From Nemertoderma westbladi (taxonomy: Eukaryota > Xenacoelomorpha > Nemertodermatida > Nemertodermatidae): a DNA stretch of 32,950 nt. A program made the translations under genes and the position numbers. Position 1 is the first letter of the stretch. Every line of letters begins with the position of its first letter. Of the stretch, positions 1 to 9,271 are shown piece by piece. Below the pieces are notes generated by a model that ran no database searches, was not told the origin of the DNA, and saw only the letters and a program-made list of their open reading frames with translations. The DNA lies in the NCBI GenBank assembly GCA_032718475.1, contig JAUCBJ010000466.1, forward strand, positions 1-32,950. Direction: 5' to 3'.

Positions 1-695
1 TTAGGAAAGTTGTCCGTTAAGTCCCAATATATGGCTGAACCGAGTTTGTAAACGGATTCATCCAATAGAATATCTAACACCGGTTGTGGTAATAAAGCAG
101 CGTCGATTCCCATGGCCGGGTGTCGGTGTGTGTCATTGACATACGCCTCCGCTTTAATAAATTGCTGGTGTTTCACATGGCTTTGATAAGCAGTCAAGGC
201 GGGAAAAGCGCTATCGGTACCGCGGCAAGTGCGCGTAAAAACATGCGTAGTTCCAGTGAGACCGCGTATGTGTATTAATCGAGTTGAACCGAGTTCATGG
301 TCTGGCACTGAGCAGCGGTTCCAGTGTAGGCATTTTTAATACCTGGACGTCAGCGATGGCGCAGGTGGTTTCGGCAGGTTCACTGAAGATACACGGCTGT
401 TTGGCGCCAAAAACCTTGTGCTGCAGGGAAGGATGGACATAGCGTTTAGGCTGGAACCCTTCCATTAAGGACTGAACGTAAGGTTGGCAATAGGCGGTAA
501 AATAGGCATCCTCAAACGCTATCACTTCCTTTTCACGCCGTTCTTTCTCCTTAGCTTCGGCTTGAAGATTCGAGAGAAAATCCGAAAAGGATTGTAAGTC
601 TCCTTCGGCGATATGGGTTCTTAATGTGTTGATTTCTGGTTGGAACGCGACGTTGTCAATAGCCTCCAACAAAGCGAGCTCCGTTAATAAGGTAC
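1..695 (-). pseudogene. Unrecognised protein fragment, frameshifted, open at left edge
   Basis: On the minus strand a reading frame runs from about 695 to a stop at 295-297, beginning just inside a TAG at the SF3A3 junction. A second frame then stays open from about 297 to the window edge, so one protein of at least 230 residues appears split by a single frameshift near 295. The first part has an acidic and basic helical stretch (KEKERREKEV) and then YFTAYCQPYVQSLMEGF; the second part contains GTTHVFTRTCRGTDSAFPAL and HPAMGIDAALLPQPVLDIL. Composition looks like a folded protein, not low complexity, with no zinc-finger pattern or transmembrane segment. I do not recognise the family. Both ends are missing: the N-terminus at the SF3A3 junction and the C-terminus off the window. 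A mobile-element or viral structural protein is possible, but no motif supports it. Confidence 0.5.
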
Positions 696-1067
696 CCTAC
701 AACCCGAAGTACCTGCCACTCGGGTGGGACAGTAAACCCATCCCCTAGTGGCTCTACAAACTCCATGGCTTGAATCTCAACTTCTCGTGCGAGATCTGCG
801 GCAATCAGACCTACCGCGTTCCCAAGCCCTTCCAACGACACCTCGCCGAGTGGAGTCACGCCTATGGGATGCGCTGTCTCGGGATCCCCAACACCGCCCA
901 TTTCACGAGCGTCACTCAGATAGAAGACGCTTTGGCGCTGTGGGAGGAGTCAGAAAACCGCGGAGAGATGGGATCCCGACCAAGAGGAAGAGTTCGAGGA
1001 CTCCAGAGGGAATATAATGAACAAGAAGATGTACAATGATATGATATTCTATGAGACTAAGATATAG
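683..1067 (+). pseudogene. SF3A3: SF3A3 (splicing factor 3a subunit 3) C-terminal fragment
   Basis: In one frame from about 698 the sequence reads YNPKYLPLGWDSKPIP, a stop, [18 protein letters not shown], then a matrin-type zinc finger ([14 protein letters not shown]) and [23 protein letters not shown]. This is the highly conserved C-terminus of SF3a60, a U2 snRNP subunit of the nuclear spliceosome. Two lesions make it non-functional as read: a TAG at 746-748 where a tyrosine is expected, and a frameshift near 950, after which the tail [17 protein letters not shown] continues in another frame to a TAG at 1065-1067. Nothing upstream of the YNPK segment is present. The fragment has no introns, which fits a retrocopy, but I see no poly(A) tract or TSD. 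The left-edge fragment abuts it on the opposite strand. AATAAA at about 1103 could be a leftover poly(A) signal. Confidence 0.85.
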
Positions 1068-1519
1068 CATAGCATCTGCAAACATTAGTTACTGCGGTGC
1101 AATAAAGCCTATTTATATGATATATTTCCCGTGTGTAAAACTATGTTTTTATTATTATTATTACATAAATGTAGAATAGCATATACATAGATATTGTGTA
1201 TAGCATATACATAGATACTGTGTGTAGAATAGCACTTTGCGGTTTGCTAATCCGATTGGTTGGTCATATGAACGAGCGTAATGAGCGAGTCGGAATAAAT
1301 CCACGGGGTTTTGGTATCGGTAGATTGCAACGAGTGCGTGGGCGGGGAAACAGGATTCAAGCTGAGGTGAGCTCTGTCTAGCCCATTTAAAGCCTTTGGA
1401 TCAAACTGAAAATTTCCCTGGCAAGTGGGCCAGGTAGTCCTTAGTAGTCCCCCTACTAAGGTGATCTTATCTTATGTATACGGGAGAAAATTTGTAAAAT
1501 CAAAATATTTCGTGACGTG
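1068..1519. other. AT-rich non-coding stretch with small repeats
   Basis: No convincing gene. It holds a 24-bp unit present twice in tandem (1177-1224; core TAGCATATACATAGATA) and a perfect hairpin, with CCTTAGTAG at 1439-1447 and CTACTAAGG at 1453-1461 around a 5-nt loop. The sequence becomes GC-richer at 1260-1380, where a short plus-strand reading frame has no recognisable content. Confidence 0.6.
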
Positions 1520-1531
1520 AACTAGTCTTAT
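1520..1531. repeat. Left 12-bp TSD of RTE copy 2
   Basis: AACTAGTCTTAT lies immediately before the 3' end of the minus-strand RTE copy and is repeated exactly at 6205-6216 on the other side, as expected of a target-site duplication. Confidence 0.85.
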
Positions 1532-1559
1532 CTACTACTACTAGGATCGGCATGCTGCA

Positions 1560-3597
1560 TTGCAGCTGCATTTTTAAGAATGCTGTGCCGGCTTGTCGAC
1601 AAAATTGCGCCGCCACAACTCCCTATCCGACATTTGCTAGATCATCCGCATCTTCAAGGCCAGTGTCCTTTAAGATGCGTCTCAAGAAAGTCATGGGCTG
1701 TCCACCATGTTTATTCACTCCATGAGGTTGCCAAAGTACAAGATTATGCACTGGATGGTCCTCACGGCAAAAGCAATGTCCTGCAAAGCGGAGGCGATTT
1801 TGTTCTAGTGTCAAGCTTGAGGGAACTAATGAGACACCTCCAATGTTATATAGTGTCTGGTTGGAGATGTGTGCATTGTACTTGACACAATGAACCCGGC
1901 GTAGCATTCTTGTGAATGTGCCATCCAGAGATTTGGTGTCCTCAGCAGTTAGAGCCCAGCATGGACTCCCATAGAGAAGTACTGGAACTACTGCTGCTCT
2001 AAATAATCGGACCTTAAGTTTCCGATTAATTCTCGGAGTTCCAAATCCTGGAGAGCCTATTCAAGGCTGCCCATGCCTTTCCCTTACGTATTCGAAGGTC
2101 CTCATCTGACTTCCGGATCCATGATCCCAGGTAACAGAAGTCGTCCACATGCTCAAGCATACCATCCTTTGAGCTTATGCTCATCCGATCAGAGACTTGC
2201 TGAGGACTTTCAAAGTTAACTGTCAAAATTTTGGTCTTTCTGGAGTTAATAAAAAGACCAATACTAGAAGCAGCATGTTCTAATGAGCTGAGGAGCCGTT
2301 GGGCTCCCTCTAGTGATTCTGAGAGTACTCCTAAGTCATCAGCAAAGTCTAGATCAGATAGGTACTTGACAGGATTTCCTCGACTTCTGGAGCCAGTAGG
2401 TGGAGTTATCATAAGGACATGCGTAGAACATAGTCAACCACAATTATGAACAAGAATGGTGCAAGTGTGTCTCCCTGGAGGACGCCGCATAACACTTCAA
2501 ATGGTTATGTGTCACCGTCAACAGTAGACACAAATGTTATCGAACCATCGTATACTGATCTGATTGCTGCAATAATTTCATCAGGAATCCCATATAATGA
2601 AAGTATGCTGAACATACGTGAGCGAGAGACTGAATCAAAGGCCTTGAAGAAGTCAACAAAGATAACAGCCAGATGCCTGTCTTTCTTTTTTGATAACTCT
2701 TCAATTATCCTTCTAAGTGCCAAAATGGACTCCATGGTCCCACGACCTTTACGGAACCCATTCTGATTTTCACGGAGCAGTCTCTCAATGGGATCCCTGA
2801 TGCGATTTAATAGAATTCTATTGTATAGCTTTGCAGCAATCGAGATCAATGAGATTCCCCGAAAAGAACCATAGAGTGTTACTACTACTACTAGGATCGG
2901 CATGCTGCATTGCAGCTGCATTTTTAAGAATGCTGTGCCGGCTTAGAGTGTTAGGTTGGGAACTGGCACCAACTTATTTGTTTTCATTTCTTGTGGGACT
3001 CTTGTTGTTCGGTACATGTCTACTATGATGGGATAGGTGAGCTTTAAACACTCAGGTATTTTAAAGACCTCAGGGGGAACACCATCTACTCCACTGACAC
3101 GATTGGCCTTAATGCTCGTTGCAGCAGCCTTCACTTCTGCATAGGAGATATCGCCAATGGGAATATCTGGGAGTACAGACTCAGACACTTTTACTTCTAT
3201 AAAGTTATCAGGCAATACTCTGTCATTATTGAGGAGCTTTTCAAAGTGGGCCTTCCAACCATTGAAGAGATCGGCTGTTGATTCAGCCTTAACCTTGGTG
3301 GTTGGTTGGCTTTTCCGCCCAGTAAGCAAGTTGATCGATTTCTATGCCTGGGATGATTGCCTGCTGTCGTCAGCATCATTGATGGCATCAACCTGTTGGT
3401 TTATTAGCTCCTGTAGATTAACAGAGTACTGCCTGTTCAGGGACCTAGATGCAGCCTTAACTGCATTCTTGGCCGCTGTAGTCTGTTTGAGTCGGGACTC
3501 TTTCTGCGCCTTATAGAGGTCATTTCGGCACTTCTGAATTTTGTGGTCAGTCCAGGGGGCCCTTTTCCTGTTTCGAGGGTATACAGGAACTGTTTCT
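1560..3597 (-). pseudogene. RTE copy 2: reverse transcriptase region, broken
   Basis: Read on the minus strand from 3597 down, this encodes the linker (RKRAPWTDHKIQKCRNDL), the fingers and palm (GFRKGRG, VDFFKAFDSVS), then LDFADDLGVL with the catalytic FADD, and the C-terminal segment with LRFAGHCF. The order matches copy 1 throughout. The frame is disrupted at several points: near 3335, at the 64-bp insertion at 2881-2944, around 2420-2500, near 2030 and near 1905-1910. The tail at 1580-1625 is the same end-of-ORF sequence as in copy 1. The family copies its own RNA at a nicked target; this copy cannot encode a full enzyme. Confidence 0.85.
2881..2944 (-). mobile_element. 64-bp RTE 3'-tail insertion (extreme 5' truncation)
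   Basis: Copy 1 is continuous here, but copy 2 contains about 64 bp identical to the terminal 3' tail of the same RTE family (compare 1532-1597 and 28275-28343), in the same orientation. The host sequence AGAGTGTT is duplicated on both sides (2873-2880 and 2945-2952; one further T may belong to either). The pattern is that of a complete target-primed reverse transcription event that copied only the last ~64 nt. Confidence 0.85.
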
Positions 3598-3765
3598 ATT
3601 AATTTCTCTTTTATTTCATCCATTAAAAATAGGACATATTAGAATTACCGGAACACACTAAACATAATTAAGTAATACTATAAAGCACAAATTTTATATA
3701 TTGGTAAGTAAATACGTAGATAAATAATTAATTAAATAATTCTAACACTTATAATTATAAGTAGA

Positions 3766-4806
3766 TTATGCTCGTAGGCGGCGATATGACTTATAAATAA
3801 CGGAAGTGCCTAAGTAGTAATATCGAATTGCACATAGAACTTCGTTATTCGACTCGAATACTCGCGAAAATAAGCTATGCAGGGCAAAGCGATGTATATG
3901 AACAACCGAGGGGATTCCAAGGCTGACTAGCATCTCACTAGCACTATAATCAGGACCGCCAGGAATACAAAATAGTTTCTTTATTGATTTAGTAAGGGCT
4001 ACTTTCAAACTATTAAAAACCCGCTGGCTGTAGTATGTATCAGCCCAGAGAGCGTTACAATAAATATTGCAGCAATAGCTACGTAATAGTCTAACCTTAA
4101 CTGCATGAGAACAGTAATTGAATTTACGAATTATAATATTTGCTCGAGAGTACAATGACCTTGTCTGAGCTTTAATATCGACATCGTCGGAGAAATCCGA
4201 CGTAATGAAATGTCCTAAATATTTAAATTTAGTAACTACTTCTAATACATTGCTACCAAGTCTAAAATGTGTACAAATTCTAGAATACTTCCTATAGCCG
4301 CTATGTAGAACAATAACCTTCGACTTTCTAGGGTTGAAATTAATGTTATTGCAGTTAGCGAAGTTACTACAAATATCAAGGAGCTGTTGCAGTGCAACTG
4401 GCGATGTACTAATCAAACCCAGGTCATCTGCGTAAATCAGATGGTTTAAACATTTATCTAATGTACACCCTAGTTGAGAGTCCGAAAGTTCGATACTCAG
4501 TCCATTAATGAAAACTGTGAATAATCTGGGTGATAAAATACTTCCCTGCATTACTCCATTTGTTCGATGAAATGGTTTGGAGTACACCCCATCCCACTTT
4601 ACATATAATATTATCTGATTTTTATACCAAAATAACAGTACTCTAAGAATAAATAATGGAATGCCGCGTTCATAAAGTCGCATAAAAAGGATCGATAGAT
4701 CCACTGTATCAAATGCCTTCGTAGCATCTAGGAATGCCACGTAAACATTCGATCCATTTAGTAAGTAATAATTCTTGATCTCCTTAAGGGAGTATACAGT
4801 ATGCAT
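3766..4806 (-). pseudogene. CR1/L2-like reverse transcriptase, central and C-terminal part
   Basis: This 346-residue open segment has FLDATKAFDTVD (first catalytic Asp about residue 27), GVMQGSILSPRLFTVFING (residues 84-102), the catalytic YADD at 125-128 in HLIYADDLGLI, and the thumb-side NPRKSKVIV and FKYLGHFI. It then continues into a long C-terminal region typical of CR1/L2 polymerases. The frame upstream (RT fingers) is displaced at about 4800, so the protein is not intact. The enzyme would reverse-transcribe element RNA in the nucleus. Confidence 0.85.
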
Positions 4807-5785
4807 GTTTCTGTGCCAAGATTATTTTTAAATCCGAATTCTGTCGTGTATAAACAATGATCAACTCTAGACAGAATGATTAATTCATACAGTTTACCAA
4901 TAATACTTGCTAGAGATGGGTCTATAATTATTCTCATCGGATTTGTCACCCGATTTGTCTTTCACAATTGGCACAGCTACTGCGGAGATCATGGATTTCG
5001 GGAGGAATCCATGGATATTAAAAGCACTAAAAAGCATTGATAAAAATACAATCACGGAATGAGGCCCGTGTATAAATGTTCAGCAAAAATACTGTCATTT
5101 CCAGCTGCCTTATGCTCTTTCAAATTCCGAACAGCTGTTATAACCTCGTCCACAGTAAAAATCATGTCGCGATTAAAATTTAGGTTACTAAACATCATAT
5201 TAATTTTAGTAAAATCATATTTATTTGACACCGAATTAAAAATTCCATCGAAGTGATCCCCCCACATAGATGCTATATTAGCGGAACCCGAGGCACCGCC
5301 GACTTTCGATGGGCAGGAACTACTGTACTGCGATTCACGTTTAATGTTCGACCAGAATGCGTAAGAGTCACCATTAGCAAGCGAGGTTGCGTGTTTATCT
5401 GCCCGTGCGATATTCACATCGCGTTTACACCGCCGAAAAGCCCATTTAAACCGGGCTCTAGAGCGGATCATATTAACATGTATTGTACCGACTCGACGAC
5501 TGTTTGCATCTTTCCATTCTAGGAAAGCTTCCCTTGACTCCTGATAGAGACTTTAACTGAATCGTTCCATCCTGGAATTCTTGGAGGAAATTTGGAATTG
5601 CTAGGGCTGGTACACGGGATAGTTTCAACAGCGGCTGCCGTCATTGCCGAAACGACCGAGGTGTAGATGTCGGATAAGCTATCCAGGTGAACTGTACAGT
5701 GGGCGTCCCGGCAACCCAAACAGTTCCAGTCATATCTGATGTTCGCAAGTTTCTCGGTTGCAACTCGGCTATAATTAGCCAAGTC
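4807..5785 (-). pseudogene. CR1/L2-like element: RT fingers and EN-RT linker, frameshifted
   Basis: Three open pieces in different frames continue the same protein upstream of the RT palm. 4758-4949 has RIIIDPSLASIIGKLYELII and the TEFGF motif of RT fingers. 5052-5471 has FRRCKRDVN, FWSNIKRES, MWGDHFDGIFN and LKEHKAAGNDSIFAEHL, a linker usual between endonuclease and RT. 5519-5782 has PPRIPGWNDSVK. At least two frameshifts separate them, and no endonuclease motif follows before the element ends at 5815, so the endonuclease was never copied in. Confidence 0.75.
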
Positions 5786-5820
5786 AGCAATACTAGCTTT
5801 CTCCCAGCTACTAGCTTTCT

Positions 5821-6175
5821 GCAGCTGCTAACTTAAATGCTTCTGTGAAGGCAGTATAGCCCTCACAGTGATCTGCTGCCTCAGAGGCAAGAGCCTCATA
5901 CCTGTTGCTCAGCTGTAGTGTGATGCTGGATCTCACACTTGGCTGTTGCAACAGAGAGGACCAGTCATGCCGCGGCAAGGCAGATTTCGTTTTTCTGCTA
6001 GCACGCAGACTAAGTCTTACCTTGGCCACAATAAGGCGGTAATCACTGGAGAAGGGTCGTAGTGTAAATGCATTACAGTCTTGTATAGAGCTCCTGTATT
6101 TCCTACGAAACAGAATGTGGTCTATCTGGGACTTGTGACCACTGGATCCACTATGAGTCCATAGCTTTCCAGTTC
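5821..6175 (-). pseudogene. RTE copy 2: C-terminal endonuclease segment, separated by the nested element
   Basis: This matches copy 1 at about 25960-26310 in the reverse orientation and encodes AKVRLSLRASR, then ALPRHDWSSLLQQPSVRSS and SNRYEALASEAADHCEGYTAF. These are the end of the endonuclease domain and the start of the linker. Similarity to copy 1 stops at 6175, the 5' truncation point, so the catalytic GDFN half of the endonuclease is missing. Confidence 0.85.
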
Positions 6176-6204
6176 TAACTAGCTCCAGCTCCAGTTCCAG
6201 CTCA

Positions 6205-6216
6205 AACTAGTCTTAT
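6205..6216. repeat. Right 12-bp TSD of RTE copy 2
   Basis: Exact second copy of AACTAGTCTTAT, preceded by the 29-bp filler that separates it from the truncated RTE sequence. Confidence 0.85.
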
Positions 6217-6720
6217 AGTAAGTTTTGGATCTTCTGTTAACATGTTTATCAGATGCACACCTGCAAGAGTCTTTAAACTAAAATAATATTGTTCTTGAAT
6301 AACATTATCGCCTTGTTGACATTTAAAATGTACAAAATTAATTTAAGAGAATTCATTTAAATAGTCCCAACTCCCAAGTGAATTAAATAACAACAGTATT
6401 TCAGAAATTACTCAAACATTTAACTTAATGTAGAATTCAGAAGAGACCAACATTGTGGAAAATATGAGATATGAACAATAAAGTTGTAAATATTAATGAT
6501 CACAATAATAATCAATAATTAAATTTGTAGACAAATAAAATTTAAATAAAAACACTAAAAGCTAAAAGCAATGTGATTAGTTATGTGCCTTATTTCGTAT
6601 TGGTGCAAGTCTCTCTGTTTCAACAGTTTTACCTATTATTTCAGGAATGCTGGCTAAGGAGAAATGCTACTGTCTGTAGGCCTATAGTCCCCCACACTAT
6701 ACTGGTCCCCTGACCCAACG

Positions 6721-6742
6721 CCCCCCCCCCCCCCCCCCCCCC
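6721..6742. repeat. C homopolymer, 22 bp
   Basis: Uninterrupted C run in otherwise AT-rich DNA; its length is likely variable and prone to sequencing error. Confidence 0.9.
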
Positions 6743-7020
6743 ACTTTGTTTGATGGAAAGATTCCAAATAATAAGAAAATCTGAATGTCGTTGCGAAATA
6801 GTTTTATGTGGAATAATGAATGTTGCTGAGATGAATATGGGCGTTCTAATTGGTTTAATTGTAGTGGCATAATGTGATTAGTAGAACAGAATCTGGTGAT
6901 GGATTATCATTATCGATTTTATGTTACAGTTTTCCGTTATTATTTTTTTATTAATATACCATAATATATATTGTATTTATGGAATATCATATATTTATTA
7001 ATAGAAAAATAAGTAGTTGT

Positions 7021-7236
7021 GCGCTAAACCGCGCGGTTTACCGCAGCCCATTTAAACAATGTTAAAACAATTAATGTAATTTCCTGTTGAATTCACAGTC
7101 GACAGATAGATAATCAGTTACCGCAACGGTACCGTTGGGTGTGTGAACGGGCTCCGGGTAGTGTAAAGCTGGCTTACCGCTTCAATACCGCCAGACTACT
7201 TTACCGCTCACGCACCGTTGGATGTGAACGGGGCTA
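7021..7236. repeat. TTACCGC repeat cluster with 16-bp palindrome
   Basis: A GC-richer island in AT-rich DNA. It begins with the perfect palindrome TAAACCGCGCGGTTTA (7025-7040). TTACCGC occurs four times (7038, 7118, about 7174 and 7201). Two near-copies of ACCGTTGG..TGTGAACGGG(G)CT lie at 7131-7153 and 7213-7235. Short repeated subterminal motifs like these are seen in non-autonomous DNA transposons, but I cannot place terminal inverted repeats or a TSD. Confidence 0.4.
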
Positions 7237-7580
7237 GGATGATCCACCTCTATAGCAAATGGAGCGGAAAAAAATGCGAATTCGCCACCGTATTAAATTA
7301 CTTAATAATTTATACAATCTCATGGATGTTAAAAACATATAAATAATAAGATTCGTTTGCAGTACAGGTCATAACTGCTACTGTATTAGGATACAGATTA
7401 AATTCATCCGTTACAGCGGACTGTATTCATGTTTAAATTACTTAATTATTTTTATTTTATTTTTAATTATATCGATATTAGTAGCTGAACCGGCCTACAG
7501 TAAGTAAGACCAAAGCGAAATTCCTATATTATAGTCTAGTGAGGAAGTTCAATCTTTACATCCCTTGATTGTAGCCTCAT

Positions 7581-8819
7581 ATGAATATGAATTATCAAAA
7601 CACGTTTGCAACAAAGTTTCACATTCAATGGTTATTGTATTTTAGTTGTATTTTCATCTTCGTTTCTGATGCTAATGATCGCAATCCGATAGTTATTGGA
7701 AACACAACCGAATCAAATGTGTACCACGAATATTATCGAGAAATTACACAATCTGATTATGATGAGATGAGAAAGGGATATGAGATTTATCGCAATGTTT
7801 CGAAAATTGTTTCGGGCTATATTCTCACGACCTATATATCAACATATAATATATTTGGTCTGATTGGAAATATATTAATAATTGTAACAATTGCGATCGA
7901 GAAATCATTCAATACTCTATTTTATAGAATGTTGGTGTTAAAGTCAGTTTTCGATATTCTGATCTCATTTGGTCATCTACTATTACAAGGTCAGAATTCC
8001 AAGTGGTTCTATTTTGAAATTGAATCACTAACAGTAAACAACTATACAATTTGGCAGTTTCATTGTTATAACGTTGTTTATTGGTTATGCCAGTGTTATT
8101 GGCCGATATTTGCGCGGTGTGTACAATATGGAGATTCAACACTCACATTAATAATGGGTGCAGAACGTATTGCATCACTTTATTTTCCAGTTTGGTATAA
8201 GGATACAAAATTAAAGAATAACAACATGATATATGGGATTATTGTAGTTATTTTTGTATACACAGCATTTCTGTACTGGCCTTACGTAGTTAGGTTTAAG
8301 GGAGAAATTCGACACGTAAATGGCGAAAAGCAATATTGGGCTTTACTTTTGTATTGGCGTTCACATAATATCCACTTCAGTAGGGCGTACTTGTTTCTTG
8401 AGTATTTCCTCCCTATAAGAAACGCCATTCAAATTGTAGGAGTGATTGCTATCAACAGTCTTATTATTTATAAGTTTAGAAAGCTAATGAAGGCTAACCC
8501 AAACTCACCAACAAATAAAAAAATGTCCGCAGCTGTAAAGATGATGCTAATTACTGGAGTATTAATGTGCACAAAAGATTGCGCCCGTGGTATATATAAA
8601 ATTATAAGAGCACACTTAGACAATGTGTCAGGAAATACAAATGCTTTATCTACATTAGATGAAGTTTCTGTTTATGAAAAAATGTTAACAATCAATAATA
8701 TTGCAGCACAGGTAGGTAGTCTCTCTATTGTTGTCTTCAGTCTAAATTTTTACCTCATGTATATATTTGTTGGAAGTTTCCGCAGGGCTACTAATGTCCA
8801 CATATTTAAAATAAAATAA
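7581..8819 (+). CDS. Single-exon seven-transmembrane receptor (class A-like orphan GPCR)
   Basis: The frame is intact: 412 residues, ATG at 7581, TAA at the end. An N-terminal hydrophobic stretch (residues 16-29) looks like a signal peptide, followed by N-glycosylation sites N41-T-T and N72-V-S. Seven hydrophobic segments follow: TM1 about 80-106 with GN at 96-97; TM2 115-135; TM3 about 180-200 ending in E195-R196-I197, a DRY variant; TM4 217-238; TM5 270-297; TM6 318-342; TM7 373-396 with NFYLMY (389-394) in place of NPxxY. C162 before TM3 could form the usual extracellular disulfide. The tail is very short. It is AT-rich, intronless and free of stops amid decayed repeats. Ligand unknown; a lineage-expanded chemo- or peptide receptor is likely. 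Confidence 0.85.
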   Translation: MNMNYQNTFATKFHIQWLLYFSCIFIFVSDANDRNPIVIGNTTESNVYHEYYREITQSDYDEMRKGYEIYRNVSKIVSGYILTTYISTYNIFGLIGNILIIVTIAIEKSFNTLFYRMLVLKSVFDILISFGHLLLQGQNSKWFYFEIESLTVNNYTIWQFHCYNVVYWLCQCYWPIFARCVQYGDSTLTLIMGAERIASLYFPVWYKDTKLKNNNMIYGIIVVIFVYTAFLYWPYVVRFKGEIRHVNGEKQYWALLLYWRSHNIHFSRAYLFLEYFLPIRNAIQIVGVIAINSLIIYKFRKLMKANPNSPTNKKMSAAVKMMLITGVLMCTKDCARGIYKIIRAHLDNVSGNTNALSTLDEVSVYEKMLTINNIAAQVGSLSIVVFSLNFYLMYIFVGSFRRATNVHIFKIK

Positions 8820-9271
8820 TAATATATAGATAACCTATTTTACTATTATTATGTTAAATTTCCTCCTGATACTATTTCATTATTTTCCAAGATTTCTCCT
8901 TTGGTAAACTTTTTGTGTTTTCCTAGTTTATAGCCTACTAAATGTTCTACTGAATTAATTGGCTAAATGTTAATTGTGTTACCGGTATCATTTATGGCAA
9001 TAAATATTTCCTTTAAAAGTAAAAACCTTATTTCTCATGTTAGCGCTTTTAGTAAATTATGTTCATTCAATCTCAATTTCGTATATTTCTGGCTTGTAAT
9101 AATTGGAGCTGAGAATTCATGCATTTATGACGTTATAAACTGCTGGTCTGACACAATAAACGGGATTGCGCTAGTGTACCTGTCAACAAGGGCCGCTTAC
9201 TGTATCGATCGCTTCCCCTTTGTCTTCCTCTCATAAGTTGGTTTATTCTATAACTTATTTGGTTTAATACG
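8820..9271. other. Intergenic DNA between the GPCR and repeat X(A)
   Basis: AT-rich with no gene I can support. A short plus-strand frame at 8967-9236 has no recognisable content. The stretch ends at the boundary with X(A), which is the empty insertion site for the BEL-1 LTR seen in the other two copies. Confidence 0.6.

Larger units (their letters stand above)
3598..5815 (-). mobile_element. CR1/L2-like non-LTR retrotransposon nested in RTE copy 2
   Basis: RTE copy 2 is interrupted precisely: TTTCT at 3593-3597 recurs at 5816-5820, and the RTE sequence resumes at 5821 (GCAGCTGC), matching the uninterrupted copy 1 near 26300. The insert is 2,218 bp, minus strand, with its 3' end at the low coordinate (a TGAAATAAAAGAGAAATTAAT-type tail region). 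It codes for a linker plus reverse transcriptase and lacks an endonuclease, so it is 5'-truncated. The YADD motif and domain order fit the CR1/L2 group; clade assignment is by eye only. Confidence 0.85.
1532..6204 (-). mobile_element. RTE-like non-LTR retrotransposon, copy 2 (5'-truncated, with two nested insertions)
   Basis: The element lies on the minus strand, with its 3' end at 1532 (a short CTA/TAG repeat next to a conserved tail) and its truncated 5' end at about 6175. It is homologous to the plus-strand copy at 24569-28343, from within the endonuclease domain to the 3' end. A 12-bp TSD flanks it (1520-1531 and 6205-6216). Between the truncation point (6175) and the right TSD are 29 bp of CCAG/AACTAG-type filler not present in copy 1, which looks like template-switch filler at the 5' junction. 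It is interrupted by a CR1/L2-like element (3598-5815) and a 64-bp RTE tail (2881-2944). The coding region is broken, so this copy is dead. Confidence 0.88.
6217..7580. other. AT-rich intergenic DNA upstream of the GPCR
   Basis: No coding region found. It contains an uninterrupted run of 22 C at 6721-6742 and a GC-richer island at 7020-7240 with TTACCGC repeats (separate entry). The last 300 bp before the receptor start are AT-rich and would hold its promoter, but I see no TATA box I would defend. Confidence 0.6.

Noticed and set aside
656-901. Minus-strand 81-residue frame
   Set aside because: It is antisense to the SF3A3 fragment, whose plus-strand protein match is unambiguous.
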